Source: Chloroflexota bacterium (GTDB taxonomy: Bacteria > Chloroflexota > Dehalococcoidia > GIF9 > AB-539-J10). From it: a stretch of DNA of 35,151 nucleotides. Positions 1-8,272 of this stretch are shown here, in pieces. The position numbers and the translations under genes were made by a program. The stretch spans positions 1-35,151 of the forward strand of contig JAUWQP010000007.1 of NCBI GenBank assembly GCA_030611015.1. Direction: 5' to 3'. Position 1 is the first letter of the stretch; each line of letters begins with the position of its first letter. The notes beneath the pieces were generated by a model. That model was not told the DNA's origin, did no database searches, and worked only from the letters and a program-made list of their open reading frames with translations.

Positions 1-173
1 CCCTTGAGGCGCTCGATAACCTTCAGGAAATCGAGCCTGCATAGTTTCCCGAAAGGAATAATTTCATCCTTCTGCAAGTTCAGTTTTTCCCGCCAATCAT
101 CGGGGGTCGGCATGTTTTCTTCGGATGCTTCAGAAATCTGCCAGTCTTTTAGTTTTGTTGCATCATAAGCCAT
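1..173 (-). CDS. fhs: Formate--tetrahydrofolate ligase, N-terminal part (partial at window edge)
   Basis: Only the first 57 codons lie in the window; the gene runs off the left edge. The ATG at 173 follows AAGGAGG with 7 nt spacing. The short stretch includes [24 protein letters not shown]-like sequence, which fits the N-terminus of formyltetrahydrofolate synthetase (ATP-dependent activation of formate to 10-formyl-THF). It lies about 21 nt downstream of folD and in the same direction, the usual partner in the methyl branch of the Wood-Ljungdahl pathway. The call rests on context plus a short weak match; the P-loop lies outside the window, so another C1 enzyme is possible. Confidence 0.55.
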   Translation of the reverse strand, partial: MAYDATKLKDWQISEASEENMPTPDDWREKLNLQKDEIIPFGKLCRLDFLKVIERLK

Positions 174-194
174 GATAACCTCCTTTATAATTTA

Positions 195-1103
195 TTATTT
201 TCTTATGCGCTCGACCCTGCGCTCGGCCGCTACTACGGTGTTGACCATAAGCATGGTGATAGAAATGGGGCCAACACCTCCCGGCACAGGGGTAATAGCG
301 CTGGCTTTCTCTTTGACCGTCTCGAACTCTACATCTCCCCTGAGGTCAGCGACCTGCTTGCTGGGGTCCTTCTTGCTGGGTTTCCATCCCACTCGGTTTA
401 CACCTACATCGATAACGACTGCCCCTTCCTTTACCATGTCCGCTTTAATGACTTCCGCAGAGCCCATTGCAGCAACCAGAATATCCGCCTGCCTGGTGAT
501 TTCAGCCATGTTTTTGGTTCCCGTGTGGACGACGGTCACGGTGGCATTGGCACGCTTGTTTTTTTGCACCAGCATGGCCATGAGAGGCTTACCTACTATG
601 TTGCTCCGACCGCATATGACCACATGCTTGCCTTCAGGGGGATTGCCGCTGCGAATCATTAACTCCACTGCGCCATGTGGCGTGCAGGGCATGAAATAGG
701 GGTCCCCGATGAGCATCTTGCCCACGTTGATGGGATGGAAGCCATCCACATCTTTGGCCGGATCGATGAGAGTTAGCACTTTATCCGCATTGATGTGTTT
801 TGGCAAGGGTAATTGAACTAGTATGCCGTCAACATGCTCCGCCTTGTTCATTTCCTCTGCTTTGGAGAGGAGTTCCGCCTCCGAGGCGACCTCGGGCAGG
901 ACGATGGTTTGTGACCACACGCCTATCTCCTCCGCTGCCTTTTCCTTGCCCGAGACGTAGGAAACTGATGCCGGGTCCTCTCCCACGCGAATCATAACCA
1001 GGCCTGGTGTTACGCCCCGTTCTTTGAGCTTGGATACCCGCTCTTTTAACTCAACCCGTATCTCCTTGGCTACCTCGGTTCCAGAGATTATCTTTGCCGT
1101 CAT
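195..1103 (-). CDS. folD: Bifunctional methylene-THF dehydrogenase / methenyl-THF cyclohydrolase FolD
   Basis: Converts 5,10-methylene-THF to 10-formyl-THF via methenyl-THF in the cytosol, using NADP(H). At 302 aa it is slightly longer than the usual 280-300. Visible family motifs: the catalytic-region YVSGKEKAAEEIG with the conserved Tyr and Lys near residues 50-53, DGFHPINVGKM, PCTPHGAVELM, and the Rossmann NADP motif GRSNIVGKPL. The ATG at 1103 is preceded by AAAGGAG. cooC lies 22 nt upstream and fhs about 21 nt downstream on the same strand, so the three probably share a transcript. In an acetogenic-type pathway this enzyme links formate activation (Fhs) to methyl-THF formation. Confidence 0.96.
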   Translation of the reverse strand: MTAKIISGTEVAKEIRVELKERVSKLKERGVTPGLVMIRVGEDPASVSYVSGKEKAAEEIGVWSQTIVLPEVASEAELLSKAEEMNKAEHVDGILVQLPLPKHINADKVLTLIDPAKDVDGFHPINVGKMLIGDPYFMPCTPHGAVELMIRSGNPPEGKHVVICGRSNIVGKPLMAMLVQKNKRANATVTVVHTGTKNMAEITRQADILVAAMGSAEVIKADMVKEGAVVIDVGVNRVGWKPSKKDPSKQVADLRGDVEFETVKEKASAITPVPGGVGPISITMLMVNTVVAAERRVERIRK

Positions 1104-1125
1104 CTAACTCTCCTTTCTTAAATTC

Positions 1126-1920
1126 TTAAGTTATCGGCTCACCGACACTTCCCAACTTAATGGCACTCAGGCATGCCGCAATATCCTGCACTCGGTTGAC
1201 GACATCCAGACTTGAATTGATGAGAGGCCAATTGCCAAGACCGGCTTCTATTACGCTCTGGTCGTAGGGGATAAAGCCTAGAAATTCAAAATCCGGCATG
1301 GATGCAACAAGAAAATTCCTGTCCTGTTCATTCCGAATCTTGTTAGCTACCGCTTTAATGTTTTCTAAACCTATATCTTTTGCCAGCTCTCTTATCCTGT
1401 GGGCTGTTTCTACACTTCCTTTGCTTGGCTCTATTACCACTATCAACTCATCTACCGCCTTTGCTGTCGCCCGCCCCAAATGCTCTATCCCCGCCTCCAT
1501 ATCCATTATGACGACCTCTTCCCTTTTCAGGAGCAAATGAGCAACTAAAGCCTCCAGCAAGGCATTTTCGGGACAATAACACCCCGTGCCTCCCCTTTTT
1601 AACCGTCCCATTACCATTAATTTAATTCCCTTATGCTCCACCCAATACTTTTCGGGAATATCATCAACCTTGGGATTTAATTTGAAATAAGGTGCTAACT
1701 GGCCAGGGCGTGCCCCTGTCCTTTCTTCAATCAAGTCTGCCATCTCAGATATGGGAGTTATCTTGTCCGGGTGAGGAAAACCGAGGGCGTTTGCCAGAGT
1801 AGCATTGGGGTCGGCATCTATGGCCAGAACAGAATAGCCGGATTTGCTAAATGCAGTAGAAAGGAGGGAAGCTAACGTTGTTTTGCCCACCCCTCCTTTA
1901 CCACTAACGGCAATTTTCAT
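1126..1920 (-). CDS. cooC: CooC-type carbon monoxide dehydrogenase nickel-insertion ATPase
   Basis: A SIMIBI/MinD-type P-loop ATPase that matures the Ni-containing C-cluster of CO dehydrogenase. The deviant Walker A GKGGVGKTT starts 7 residues after the chosen Met. The CxC motif in GTGCYCPEN is the dimer-bridging, nickel-binding motif of CooC. The switch region reads IMDMEAGIEHLGR. The ORF track starts 11 codons earlier at a TTG; the ATG at 1920 gives the family-standard MKIAVSGKGG start and a 264-aa protein. A consensus promoter ends 13 nt before this ATG, so the leader would be very short and has no clear Shine-Dalgarno. CODH/ACS structural genes are not in the window. Confidence 0.93.
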   Translation of the reverse strand: MKIAVSGKGGVGKTTLASLLSTAFSKSGYSVLAIDADPNATLANALGFPHPDKITPISEMADLIEERTGARPGQLAPYFKLNPKVDDIPEKYWVEHKGIKLMVMGRLKRGGTGCYCPENALLEALVAHLLLKREEVVIMDMEAGIEHLGRATAKAVDELIVVIEPSKGSVETAHRIRELAKDIGLENIKAVANKIRNEQDRNFLVASMPDFEFLGFIPYDQSVIEAGLGNWPLINSSLDVVNRVQDIAACLSAIKLGSVGEPIT

Positions 1921-1933
1921 TCCCAAACGGCAA

Positions 1934-1963
1934 ATTATATCCCGCATCAACAAGAGAAATCAA
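1934..1963 (-). promoter_or_regulatory. Sigma-70-type promoter for cooC-folD-fhs
   Basis: On the minus strand TTGATT (1963-1958) and a perfect TATAAT (1939-1934) are separated by 18 nt. Transcription would start about 6 nt before the cooC ATG at 1920, giving a near-leaderless mRNA. Confidence 0.6.
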
Positions 1964-1994
1964 GTCAGAAGCAACTATTATTCCAATGGGGTCA

Positions 1995-2071
1995 ACTCTA
2001 TTTTTCCAACGAGATTGCTTCGGCTGACTTCGCTAGCCTGGCAACGACGTAAAGGCGAAGCAAAATAGAGT
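1995..2071. repeat. Imperfect long hairpin with 10-bp outer arms, intergenic
   Basis: ACTCTATTTT (1995-2004) is the exact reverse complement of 2062-2071. Inner GCTTCG/GCGAAGC segments extend the pairing with bulges. It lies between the divergent cooC and LOG-family genes. It has no T-tract, so a plain terminator is unlikely; a small mobile repeat or a structured RNA is possible. Confidence 0.5.
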
Positions 2072-2187
2072 CGCCCACAACAGTTTGCTCGCAGAACGCA
2101 AACGGTGATAGAATGCAAAGTCAGGGCTGCACCAGCCGGTCTACTTGGTTCATCTGGGTGCCATGTATGCTTTTAAGGGAGGGCGAT

Positions 2188-2871
2188 ATGCCGTACGGAT
2201 ACGAGATAAATGAACTGGCCAAGGAAGAATCGTGGCGGATGTTTCGAATATTAGGCGAACTTGTAGAGGGCTTTGATAATCTCTCCGGTATCGAGCCGGC
2301 AGTGACCATCTATGGTTCGGCCAGATTGGGAGTGGATGACGAGCTATATGGGGAGACGGAAGAAATAGCCTATCAGCTTGGACAATTGGGCTTCTCAATT
2401 GTAACTGGTGGGGGACCGGGCGTAATGGAGGCAGCCAATAAAGGTGCACGGAAGGCTGGGGTTACATCGGTCGGGCTGAATATTTCCCTTCCCGAAGAAC
2501 AGGTCTGTAATGCCTACGCCACAAAGTCGATAACGTTCGATCACTTCTTTACTCGTAAAGTCATGCTGGTGAAATATGCCATTGCCTTTGTCATAATGCC
2601 GGGTGGCTTAGGCACGCTTGATGAACTGACAGAGGTACTAACCCTGATGCAGACCCACAAGATAAAACCTTTTCCCGTGGTATTGTTCAACAGCGAATTT
2701 TGGAAGGGATTTCTGGATTGGCTGCAGAGCTCCGTCTTATCCAGAAAGTATGTCTCTGAGAATGATTTCGACCTATTGAGAGTCCTGGATCGCCCTGAAG
2801 AGGTAGTTGAGGCTATCCGGAGGTGGTATGTTGGGCATGAGGTTGTTGGCAGGAAAGCCCTGCTCAAGTGA
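2188..2871 (+). CDS. LOG-family protein (TIGR00730; putative nucleotide 5'-monophosphate phosphoribohydrolase)
   Basis: A Rossmann-fold protein of the LOG / lysine-decarboxylase-like family, whose characterised members hydrolyse nucleoside (cytokinin) 5'-monophosphates to base plus ribose 5-phosphate. The signature is clear: GGGPGVMEAANKGA near residues 75-88 and PGGLGTLDELTEVLT (the PGGxGTxxE motif). The ORF track starts at 2113, but the ATG at 2188 has AAGGGAGG 5 nt upstream and gives MPYGYEINELAKEE, 227 aa, the usual family length. The gene stands alone between cooC (divergent) and the rplU promoter. The physiological substrate cannot be read from sequence. Confidence 0.88.
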   Translation: MPYGYEINELAKEESWRMFRILGELVEGFDNLSGIEPAVTIYGSARLGVDDELYGETEEIAYQLGQLGFSIVTGGGPGVMEAANKGARKAGVTSVGLNISLPEEQVCNAYATKSITFDHFFTRKVMLVKYAIAFVIMPGGLGTLDELTEVLTLMQTHKIKPFPVVLFNSEFWKGFLDWLQSSVLSRKYVSENDFDLLRVLDRPEEVVEAIRRWYVGHEVVGRKALLK

Positions 2872-2998
2872 GTGTCAGTCTACATTTTTAGCTTTTCATT
2901 TCCTGACATGAGGTTGGGGAAGGTTACGATCCTTGGTTCGTTTCTCCTGTTGATATGTCTAATTGCCCCTGGAAGACCCAATAACCTTCTTCGTTAGC

Positions 2999-3028
2999 TT
3001 GACACCGGGCAATTTGGGGTGCTAGAAT
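2999..3028 (+). promoter_or_regulatory. Sigma-70-type promoter for the rplU-rpmA-rpmE operon
   Basis: Perfect TTGACA at 2999-3004 and TAGAAT at 3023-3028, with an 18-nt spacer. It sits 26 nt before the rplU start codon. Confidence 0.75.
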
Positions 3029-3054
3029 TCCCTTTTCTGTATGGAGGTGAGTAG

Positions 3055-3378
3055 ATTTACGCTATTATCGAAACAGGTGGCAAACAGTACAAAGTAGCCC
3101 CAAAGCAAACACTGGAAGTTGAGCTTTTAGATGTCCCTGAAGGCGACGTAGTTGAGCTGGATAAGGTATTATTTATTGGGGAAGATAAAAATACCATTGT
3201 AGGGAATCCTGTTATTAAGGGGGCTAAGGTTGTGGCTACTGCTTTGGGAGAAGCTAAGGGAGAAAAGGTTATCGTATTTAGATATAAGTCCAAAGTTCGC
3301 TACCGAAGCAAGAGGGGACACCGCCAGGCTTATACTAAAATATTGGTGAACGAAATTATTAAAGGTGCAGGAGAATAG
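3055..3378 (+). CDS. rplU: 50S ribosomal protein L21, initiating at an ATT codon
   Basis: Missing from the ORF track because it has no ATG/GTG/TTG start. Reading from 3055 gives (I/M)[13 protein letters not shown], the textbook L21 N-terminus, and ends with [16 protein letters not shown] and stop TAG at 3376; 107 aa, normal for the family. The codon just upstream in frame (3052-3054) is TAG, so no earlier start exists and no other start codon follows for many residues. GGAGG at 3043-3047 lies 7 nt before ATT, ideal for initiation there. The ATG at 3041 is out of frame and only opens an 18-codon ORF. rpmA starts 2 nt after the stop. L21 binds 23S rRNA in the large subunit. Confidence 0.95.
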   Translation: MYAIIETGGKQYKVAPKQTLEVELLDVPEGDVVELDKVLFIGEDKNTIVGNPVIKGAKVVATALGEAKGEKVIVFRYKSKVRYRSKRGHRQAYTKILVNEIIKGAGE

Positions 3379-3380
3379 GG

Positions 3381-3632
3381 ATGGCACATAAAAAAGGCGG
3401 TGGTAGCACAAGTTACGGGCGGGATAGCCAAGCTAAGCGCCTGGGAGTTAAAAGGTATGGAGGGGAACAGATCCGCGCTGGAACTATCTTGGTTCGGCAA
3501 CGCGGGACCCGTATACTTCCGGGTAACAATGTTGGCCTGGGCAAAGATTATACCCTCTTTGCCTTGATAGATGGCTATGTTAAATATGAGCCGGCAACCA
3601 GATACAAAAAGAAGGTGAGCGTTTACAAATGA
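3381..3632 (+). CDS. rpmA: 50S ribosomal protein L27
   Basis: Starts [28 protein letters not shown], the highly conserved L27 N-terminal tail that reaches towards the peptidyl transferase centre. It is 83 aa, the usual length. There is no N-terminal cleavable extension of the kind seen in Firmicutes; the protein starts directly at the mature MAHKKG end. rplU ends 2 nt upstream, and the last codons overlap rpmE by 4 nt (ATGA), so the three ribosomal proteins are translationally coupled. Confidence 0.98.
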   Translation: MAHKKGGGSTSYGRDSQAKRLGVKRYGGEQIRAGTILVRQRGTRILPGNNVGLGKDYTLFALIDGYVKYEPATRYKKKVSVYK

Positions 3633-3832
3633 AGGATAAAATCCATCCTAAGTTTTATGATGATGCCAAGGTCTCTTGCCTGTGTGGTAATACCTTCACC
3701 AGTGGTTCAACTAAACCAGAAATCAGAGTAGAAGTATGTGGTAAATGCCACCCCTTTTATACTGGTGAACAAAGGATAGTTGACTCCATGGGAAGAGTGG
3801 AGCGGTTTAAGAAACGATACAAGATGAAGTAG
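3629..3832 (+). CDS. rpmE: 50S ribosomal protein L31, zinc-binding type
   Basis: 67 aa, starting [23 protein letters not shown]. Cysteines at CLC and CGKC form the zinc ribbon of the Cys-plus (zinc) L31 type, followed by [24 protein letters not shown], the family hallmark. It overlaps rpmA by 4 nt. L31 bridges the large and small subunits. The following 272 nt before DUF1385 hold no gene I can support. Confidence 0.98.
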   Translation: MKDKIHPKFYDDAKVSCLCGNTFTSGSTKPEIRVEVCGKCHPFYTGEQRIVDSMGRVERFKKRYKMK

Positions 3833-4104
3833 AATGTATTCATCGCTCTATCCCAGCTTTCTATCTCTTCATCTATGTCAGGCCGGAGCCCCAGGGGCCT
3901 GTTATTTCTAGTAGTGGCTGAATACAAAGCAACAAATGTTTACCTTCGAGATTATCTTGGGGAACTAGCAATGCATTCATCGCCGCTGTCTTAGGAGATA
4001 AACTTTATCTTTTCAGCCACTTTTATCATAATATGATGGGGTTTTCCCATGGTGAGACAAAATTACAGCCTTCGCTTTAGACAGCCAGGGAGATTGAGGC
4101 GCTG

Positions 4105-5001
4105 ATGGCAGAGCCTTTTCATTACGGTGGCCAGGCAGTTATTGAGGGGGTGATGATGCGGGGGAAGGAAGGCATAGCTATATCTGTGCGGCAGCCTAAT
4201 GGAGAATTAAACGTAGTGAAGCGGTCCCTGTCCGGCATATACACAGGGCGTCTCAGAGAAATACCTTTAGTAAGAGGAATCATCGTTCTCGTTGAAACCT
4301 TGGTTTTGGGCACGCGGTCATTGATTCACTCTGCTCAAGTTGCTTCAATAGAGGAGGGAGAAGAAAAAATACCTGCAGCGCTTTTGTGGGGAACCGTAGC
4401 CATGAGCCTTGCTTTGGGCGTAGCCCTCTTCTTCATGGTTCCTCTCTTCGCCACCCGTTACCTTATTGACCCTTATATCAATTCTGCCTTATTGAGTGTT
4501 GTCCTTGAGGGACTCATCCGTATTGGCATTTTCATCACCTACCTCAAGATGATAAGTTTCATACCTGATATTAAGAGGGTCTTTGCTTATCACGGAGCCG
4601 AGCATAAAGTAGTGAATGCCTATGAGGCAGGCGTGCCTTTGGAAGTGGAGTCAGTTAAGAATTATTCTACTGCCCATGCTCGCTGTGGCACCGCCTTTCT
4701 ATTCATAGTTCTAATCATAGCTATCTTTATCTTCGCCCTGGTTGGTCGGCCGCCCCTTTGGATACGCGTACTGTCCCGTATAGCCCTCATCCCGGTGATT
4801 GCGGTTATTAGCTATGAAATCATGAAATTTGGGGCAGGCCATGCTAAGAACCCCATAATGCGAATTCTCCTGGCCCCAGGCCTGTTGTTGCAGGCTATAA
4901 CCACCAGAGAACCTGACGATAGCCAACTAGAGGCTGCTATATCGGCACTAAATGAAGTCATCGAGATTGACCAGACTGCTGACTCCGGCCATATTGCTTA
5001 A
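4105..5001 (+). CDS. DUF1385 family integral membrane protein (YqhQ-like)
   Basis: 298 aa, matching DUF1385. The N-terminus has the family motif GGQAVIEGVMMRG and the middle has YHGAEHKVVNAYE, a conserved His/Glu-rich segment. Hydrophobic stretches around residues 90-115, 130-155, 195-215 and 222-240 predict about four membrane spans. In many bacteria this gene sits beside rpmE and prfA/prmC, as it follows rpmE here. The molecular function is not established. The flavin-reductase-like gene starts 31 nt downstream. The ATG at 4105 has a weak GGGAG upstream. Confidence 0.9.
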   Translation: MAEPFHYGGQAVIEGVMMRGKEGIAISVRQPNGELNVVKRSLSGIYTGRLREIPLVRGIIVLVETLVLGTRSLIHSAQVASIEEGEEKIPAALLWGTVAMSLALGVALFFMVPLFATRYLIDPYINSALLSVVLEGLIRIGIFITYLKMISFIPDIKRVFAYHGAEHKVVNAYEAGVPLEVESVKNYSTAHARCGTAFLFIVLIIAIFIFALVGRPPLWIRVLSRIALIPVIAVISYEIMKFGAGHAKNPIMRILLAPGLLLQAITTREPDDSQLEAAISALNEVIEIDQTADSGHIA

Positions 5002-5032
5002 TGAGAGGGACAAGGAAAGGAGGTTATAGACA

Positions 5033-5644
5033 ATGAAAATTAATCCGAGCAATCTAAGCCCCACAGATGCACATCATTTGCTGGTGAGTGTTGTATTGCC
5101 TCGGCCAATTGCTTGGGTATCTACCGTCGACCGCCACGGGATATTCAATCTTGCCCCTTTTAGTGCCTTTTGCATCGTAAGTGTTGAACCAGCTATGGTT
5201 GGTTTCAGTGTCGGCACGAGAAGAGACGGACAGAAGAAAGACACTCTCGGAAACATCGAGACTACCAAGGAGTTTGTTATTAACGTTGTAGAAGAAAGCT
5301 TGGCCAAAGCCATGAATATAACCTCAGCACCTTATCCCAGTGATGTCAGTGAAATGGAAGAAGCGGGATTAACACCAGTGAAAGCTGACCTGGTTAAAGC
5401 ACCGCTGTTAGCTGAGTCACCTATCAATATGGAATGCCGTTTGAAACAGGTCTTGAAATTTGGGGAAACAGCGACAACGGATAGCTTCATTATTGGCGAA
5501 TTACTTCTGATTCATGTGAGAGATGAGTTATACGCCAATGGCGAGGTGCAAGTGTCTAAACTTAAAGTGATTGGTCGCCTCGGGGGGAATATGTACTGCC
5601 GTATTCAAGATATGTTTGAAATGAAGAGACTCACAACCGAATGA
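5033..5644 (+). CDS. Flavin reductase-like (FMN-binding split-barrel) protein
   Basis: 203 aa with the flavin reductase-like domain: RPIAWVSTVDRHGIFNLAPFSAF near residues 24-46 binds FMN in this family, and FVINVVEE and the GRLGGNMYCRI tail are typical. Members reduce flavins with NAD(P)H or act as flavoredoxin-like electron carriers; which one applies cannot be told. An excellent AAGGAGGT precedes the ATG. It follows DUF1385 closely and may be co-transcribed. It is convergent with hisI, and the terminator between them reads toward this gene. Confidence 0.88.
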   Translation: MKINPSNLSPTDAHHLLVSVVLPRPIAWVSTVDRHGIFNLAPFSAFCIVSVEPAMVGFSVGTRRDGQKKDTLGNIETTKEFVINVVEESLAKAMNITSAPYPSDVSEMEEAGLTPVKADLVKAPLLAESPINMECRLKQVLKFGETATTDSFIIGELLLIHVRDELYANGEVQVSKLKVIGRLGGNMYCRIQDMFEMKRLTTE

Positions 5645-5660
5645 CTTACTACAACCAGAT

Positions 5661-5689
5661 AAAAAAGCTGCCCAATTTATGGGGCAGCT
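5661..5689 (-). terminator. Rho-independent terminator of hisA-hisI
   Basis: AGCTGCCC (5666-5673) and GGGCAGCT (5682-5689) form a perfect 8-bp stem with an 8-nt loop. On the minus strand it is followed by a run of Ts (5665-5661). It lies about 70 nt after the hisI stop. Confidence 0.88.
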
Positions 5690-5756
5690 ACAAGAGATGG
5701 GGGGTGAACTTCAGCTGAAGGAGGGAGCAGGCTGGCGACGATACCTCCACTGGCTA

Positions 5757-6077
5757 CTATGCTGTATCTTCGCTCTCTAGTCGCTGGAAGAAGCAAGTTC
5801 GATTGCCGGTGTGACATACTGGACCTGTAGGCTCAGCCTTTATAAGAAGGACATCGCTATCACAATCCTTGCCGATGGATTTCAGTCTGAGGAAATTGCC
5901 CGAGGTTTCTCCCTTGTGCCACAATTCCTGCCGACTACGGCTATAGAACCAGACGTCTCCGCTGGCTAATGTGCGATTTAGCGCCGCTTTATCCATATAG
6001 CCCAGCATCAACACTTCACCATTCCTGGCATCTTGGACAATAGCTGGAATCAAGCCCTTATCATCAAAATTTAGCAT
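5757..6077 (-). CDS. hisI: Phosphoribosyl-AMP cyclohydrolase
   Basis: Opens the adenine ring of PR-AMP, third step of histidine synthesis, in the cytosol. 106 aa is the length of a stand-alone HisI without the HisE pyrophosphohydrolase domain. Motifs: [18 protein letters not shown] near the N-terminus, [20 protein letters not shown], the metal-binding acidic segment [10 protein letters not shown], and the zinc cysteines in [13 protein letters not shown]. It starts 7 nt after the hisA stop, so it is the second gene of a two-gene operon. The other his genes are not in the window. Confidence 0.97.
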   Translation of the reverse strand: MLNFDDKGLIPAIVQDARNGEVLMLGYMDKAALNRTLASGDVWFYSRSRQELWHKGETSGNFLRLKSIGKDCDSDVLLIKAEPTGPVCHTGNRTCFFQRLESEDTA

Positions 6078-6084
6078 TTGCCTC

Positions 6085-6801
6085 CTAAATTCCGAAATTT
6101 ATTATAGCTTCCCCCAAAGCAATATCCCCGGTATAAAGAGCTTTGCCTATAATAGCTCCTTCCACACCGAGCTCCTTAAGCCTCCGTAAATGCTCCAGCC
6201 TGGAAACCCCCCCGGCCACAATGACGGGGACATTTGTTTCAGTAAGCAATCTATTTATCATGTCAAAGTTAGGCTCGGTAAGGGTGCCATCCCTTTTTAT
6301 ATCAGTATAAATGAAGCGCCTCACTCCGGCATCAACCAGCTCTCGGCTTAACTGGAGAACCTCAAAAACCGTATTCTTCTGCCAGCCATGGATGGCTATC
6401 TTGCCATCTCGGGTATCAAGGCTGACTGCAATAGCTTCACCGAATTGCTGGCATAGCTTTTTTACCAGTTCCCTGTTCTCTATCGCCGCAGTTCCCAAAA
6501 TTATCCGGCTTACCCCCTGACGCAACAGTTTTTCTGCCACCTCTTCTTGCCTGATACCACCACCTAATTCTATTAACAGGCCACTCTCTTTTATTATCTC
6601 CTCAACCACCTCCATATTTTTGGGCTCACCGGCAGCCGCTCCGTCCAAATCGACAATATGGAGCCATTGTGCCCCCTGGGAATACCAGGTCAAGGCTGCT
6701 GTCACAGGATTCTCATCAAAAACAGTCTGTTGGTTATAGTCACCCTGGTATAGCCTGACGCACTTGCCGCCCCTGATATCAATAGCTGGGATTATCTCCA
6801 T
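6085..6801 (-). CDS. hisA: ProFAR isomerase HisA
   Basis: A TIM-barrel isomerase that opens the ribose of ProFAR to PRFAR in histidine synthesis. The first catalytic Asp lies in [18 protein letters not shown], the second in the [15 protein letters not shown] segment. Phosphate-binding loops GGGIR and [11 protein letters not shown] are present. The ORF track adds 30 residues; the ATG at 6801 gives [12 protein letters not shown] and 238 aa, the family norm, with AGGAG about 10 nt upstream. hisI follows 7 nt later. Confidence 0.96.
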   Translation of the reverse strand: MEIIPAIDIRGGKCVRLYQGDYNQQTVFDENPVTAALTWYSQGAQWLHIVDLDGAAAGEPKNMEVVEEIIKESGLLIELGGGIRQEEVAEKLLRQGVSRIILGTAAIENRELVKKLCQQFGEAIAVSLDTRDGKIAIHGWQKNTVFEVLQLSRELVDAGVRRFIYTDIKRDGTLTEPNFDMINRLLTETNVPVIVAGGVSRLEHLRRLKELGVEGAIIGKALYTGDIALGEAIINFGI

Positions 6802-7394
6802 CTTCGATCTTCTCCTGGTTTCTCCAACCTCTACACTATCTCTCGCCTGATTATTTTTTGTTGAATGTCTTACTAACCTATGCCCGGCCAATCAAGTTTT
6901 AACCCATGATACAACACCCTACATAATCGGACAAGCCAAAGAAGTAACACCTAAGCCTCAATCATCAGGCATATCTTGTCTTGCGATAACTCCTGCTTTT
7001 CTGCCAATCTGACGAAAATCTTGGAAAAACGCTTGACGGCGGGAGGATATACTGCGGGTTAGAATTGTGGAAAGCTAAACTGTTTCTGATCGGGAAGAAA
7101 CCCCTCAATGGCAGAGTCAGTTTGCCTGAGAAGTACAGCAAGCGCATTGAAGAGGCTGTGCGGGCATGCAGAGGGAAGGACAAACAATTGACTTTGGTTG
7201 GAACTGAGGCGTGAAATCAGTCCTGAAAGCGAACAAAGTAGCCGAAAGGTGGTGCTAGCTTTCAAGAGAGCAACGGTTAAAAGGTGCCGGAGACAATCTA
7301 TGGTCAGTCATGAACCTCCGGCTAGAGAAGATTTTTAGACAGCCTGTTTTGGATAGCGAACAGGTCTCGTAGGCAAATTGATGGAGGCATTTTC
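6802..7394. other. 593-nt gene-poor stretch with unassignable coding remnants
   Basis: No intact gene. On the plus strand, around 7060-7212, a frame reads ...NGRVSLPEKYSKRIEEAVRA... to a stop; it looks protein-like but has no convincing start and I do not recognise it. A short hairpin (CCTGTT/AACAGG) lies near 7340-7366. Together with the pseudogenes that follow, this looks like a decaying segment. Confidence 0.4.
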
Positions 7395-7550
7395 ATGAAA
7401 GGAATTGACAGAGCAAGAATCAAAATGCTGCTGCAGCGTGAGGAGGCACGCTACATCAAGGAGCGGCCAAAGTCACGGGCATTGTTTGAGAAGGCGAAGG
7501 ATTCACTTTATGAAGGTGTTCCTTGCCGTTGCCGAAGTAGTAGCTGAAGC
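7395..7550 (+). pseudogene. 5' fragment of a class III aminotransferase (GSA aminotransferase-like)
   Basis: From the ATG at 7395, preceded by a GGAGG-like site, the frame reads MKGIDRARIKMLLQREEARY and continues to ...AKDSLYEGVP, an N-terminus typical of glutamate-1-semialdehyde-aminomutase-like class III aminotransferases. After GVP the frame runs into an unrelated tail and a stop at about 7545. No PLP-binding region follows; a broken C11 peptidase continues in another frame. This is a deletion junction between two genes. The family assignment rests on about 43 residues. Confidence 0.55.
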
Positions 7551-8272
7551 AGACCATACACTGGTGGTCTTCTGGGGCCATGGAGGCCCAACCCGCGCAG
7601 CCGGCTTGAGCCACGAAGTCATAGTAGAGCTTTGCAAAGACTTGGATATTCTGGCTTACGATGCCTGTATGGTTTGGACAGATTAAGGCGGTGCGGTTTT
7701 ACGCCCTCGGTGGTTTTGAAGGCTACATGGTGGCGAACCTGGGATACATTGGGTAGAGGGGTTTCCCCTACCGCTTCATCTTGCCACGATTACTGGCTGA
7801 AGCCCCGGACCCAGAAGAGCTTGCCATAATCATGGTTGAAGAATTCAGTAATTATCTGAACCGGCCGCCATACATGTCCGAGGTGCAAACTTCCCAAGCT
7901 GTCATAAACGCGAAGGAACTTGGTGACGCAGTTGAGAGCTTTGAGGCACTCGTTGGTTTGTTGACAGAGGGCATGAAAGACTACCGCCCCCAGATACGTA
8001 ATGCCAGAAGCTTGGCCAGTCAAGCTTGGGGAAATAACATATATATTGACCTGCAAATTTTTGTTGAAGAAATACGTGAGGGAATCAAGGTGGACGAAAT
8101 CAAGGACGCCTGCGATGACTTAGTCGAGGATATCGAGGAGATGATTTTGGCGGTAGGCACCACCATGAAAACGGAAGGCAAGGTTTTAAGCGTCGGGATT
8201 TACTTCCCTAGTGGCCATAACCAGGTTTCCCAAAGCAGACTGGACATGTATGAGGAGGTCGACTTGGGTTGA
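7533..8272 (+). pseudogene. Degenerate clostripain-like (peptidase C11) gene
   Basis: Three frames carry consecutive pieces of one protein. First, ADHTLVVFWGHGGPTRAAG with the His of the C11 catalytic HG motif, then LDILAYDACMV matching the DACLM catalytic-Cys motif. Next, in another frame, GGFEGYMVANLGYIG, a stop at 7754, RGFPYRFILPRLLAEAPD. The third frame continues as EELAIIMVEEFSNYL to the stop at 8272, matching the C-terminal half of the family. At least one frameshift and one in-frame TAG make an active enzyme impossible. The 5' end is missing and replaced by the aminotransferase fragment. The ORF at 7781-8272 is therefore not a separate gene. Confidence 0.72.

Noticed and set aside
2113-2187. 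N-terminal extension of the LOG-family ORF
   Set aside because: No ribosome-binding site; the ATG at 2188 has AAGGGAGG and gives the family length.
7781-8272. 163-aa ORF as an independent gene
   Set aside because: It is the C-terminal piece of the broken C11 peptidase; its TTG start is not preceded by a usable site.
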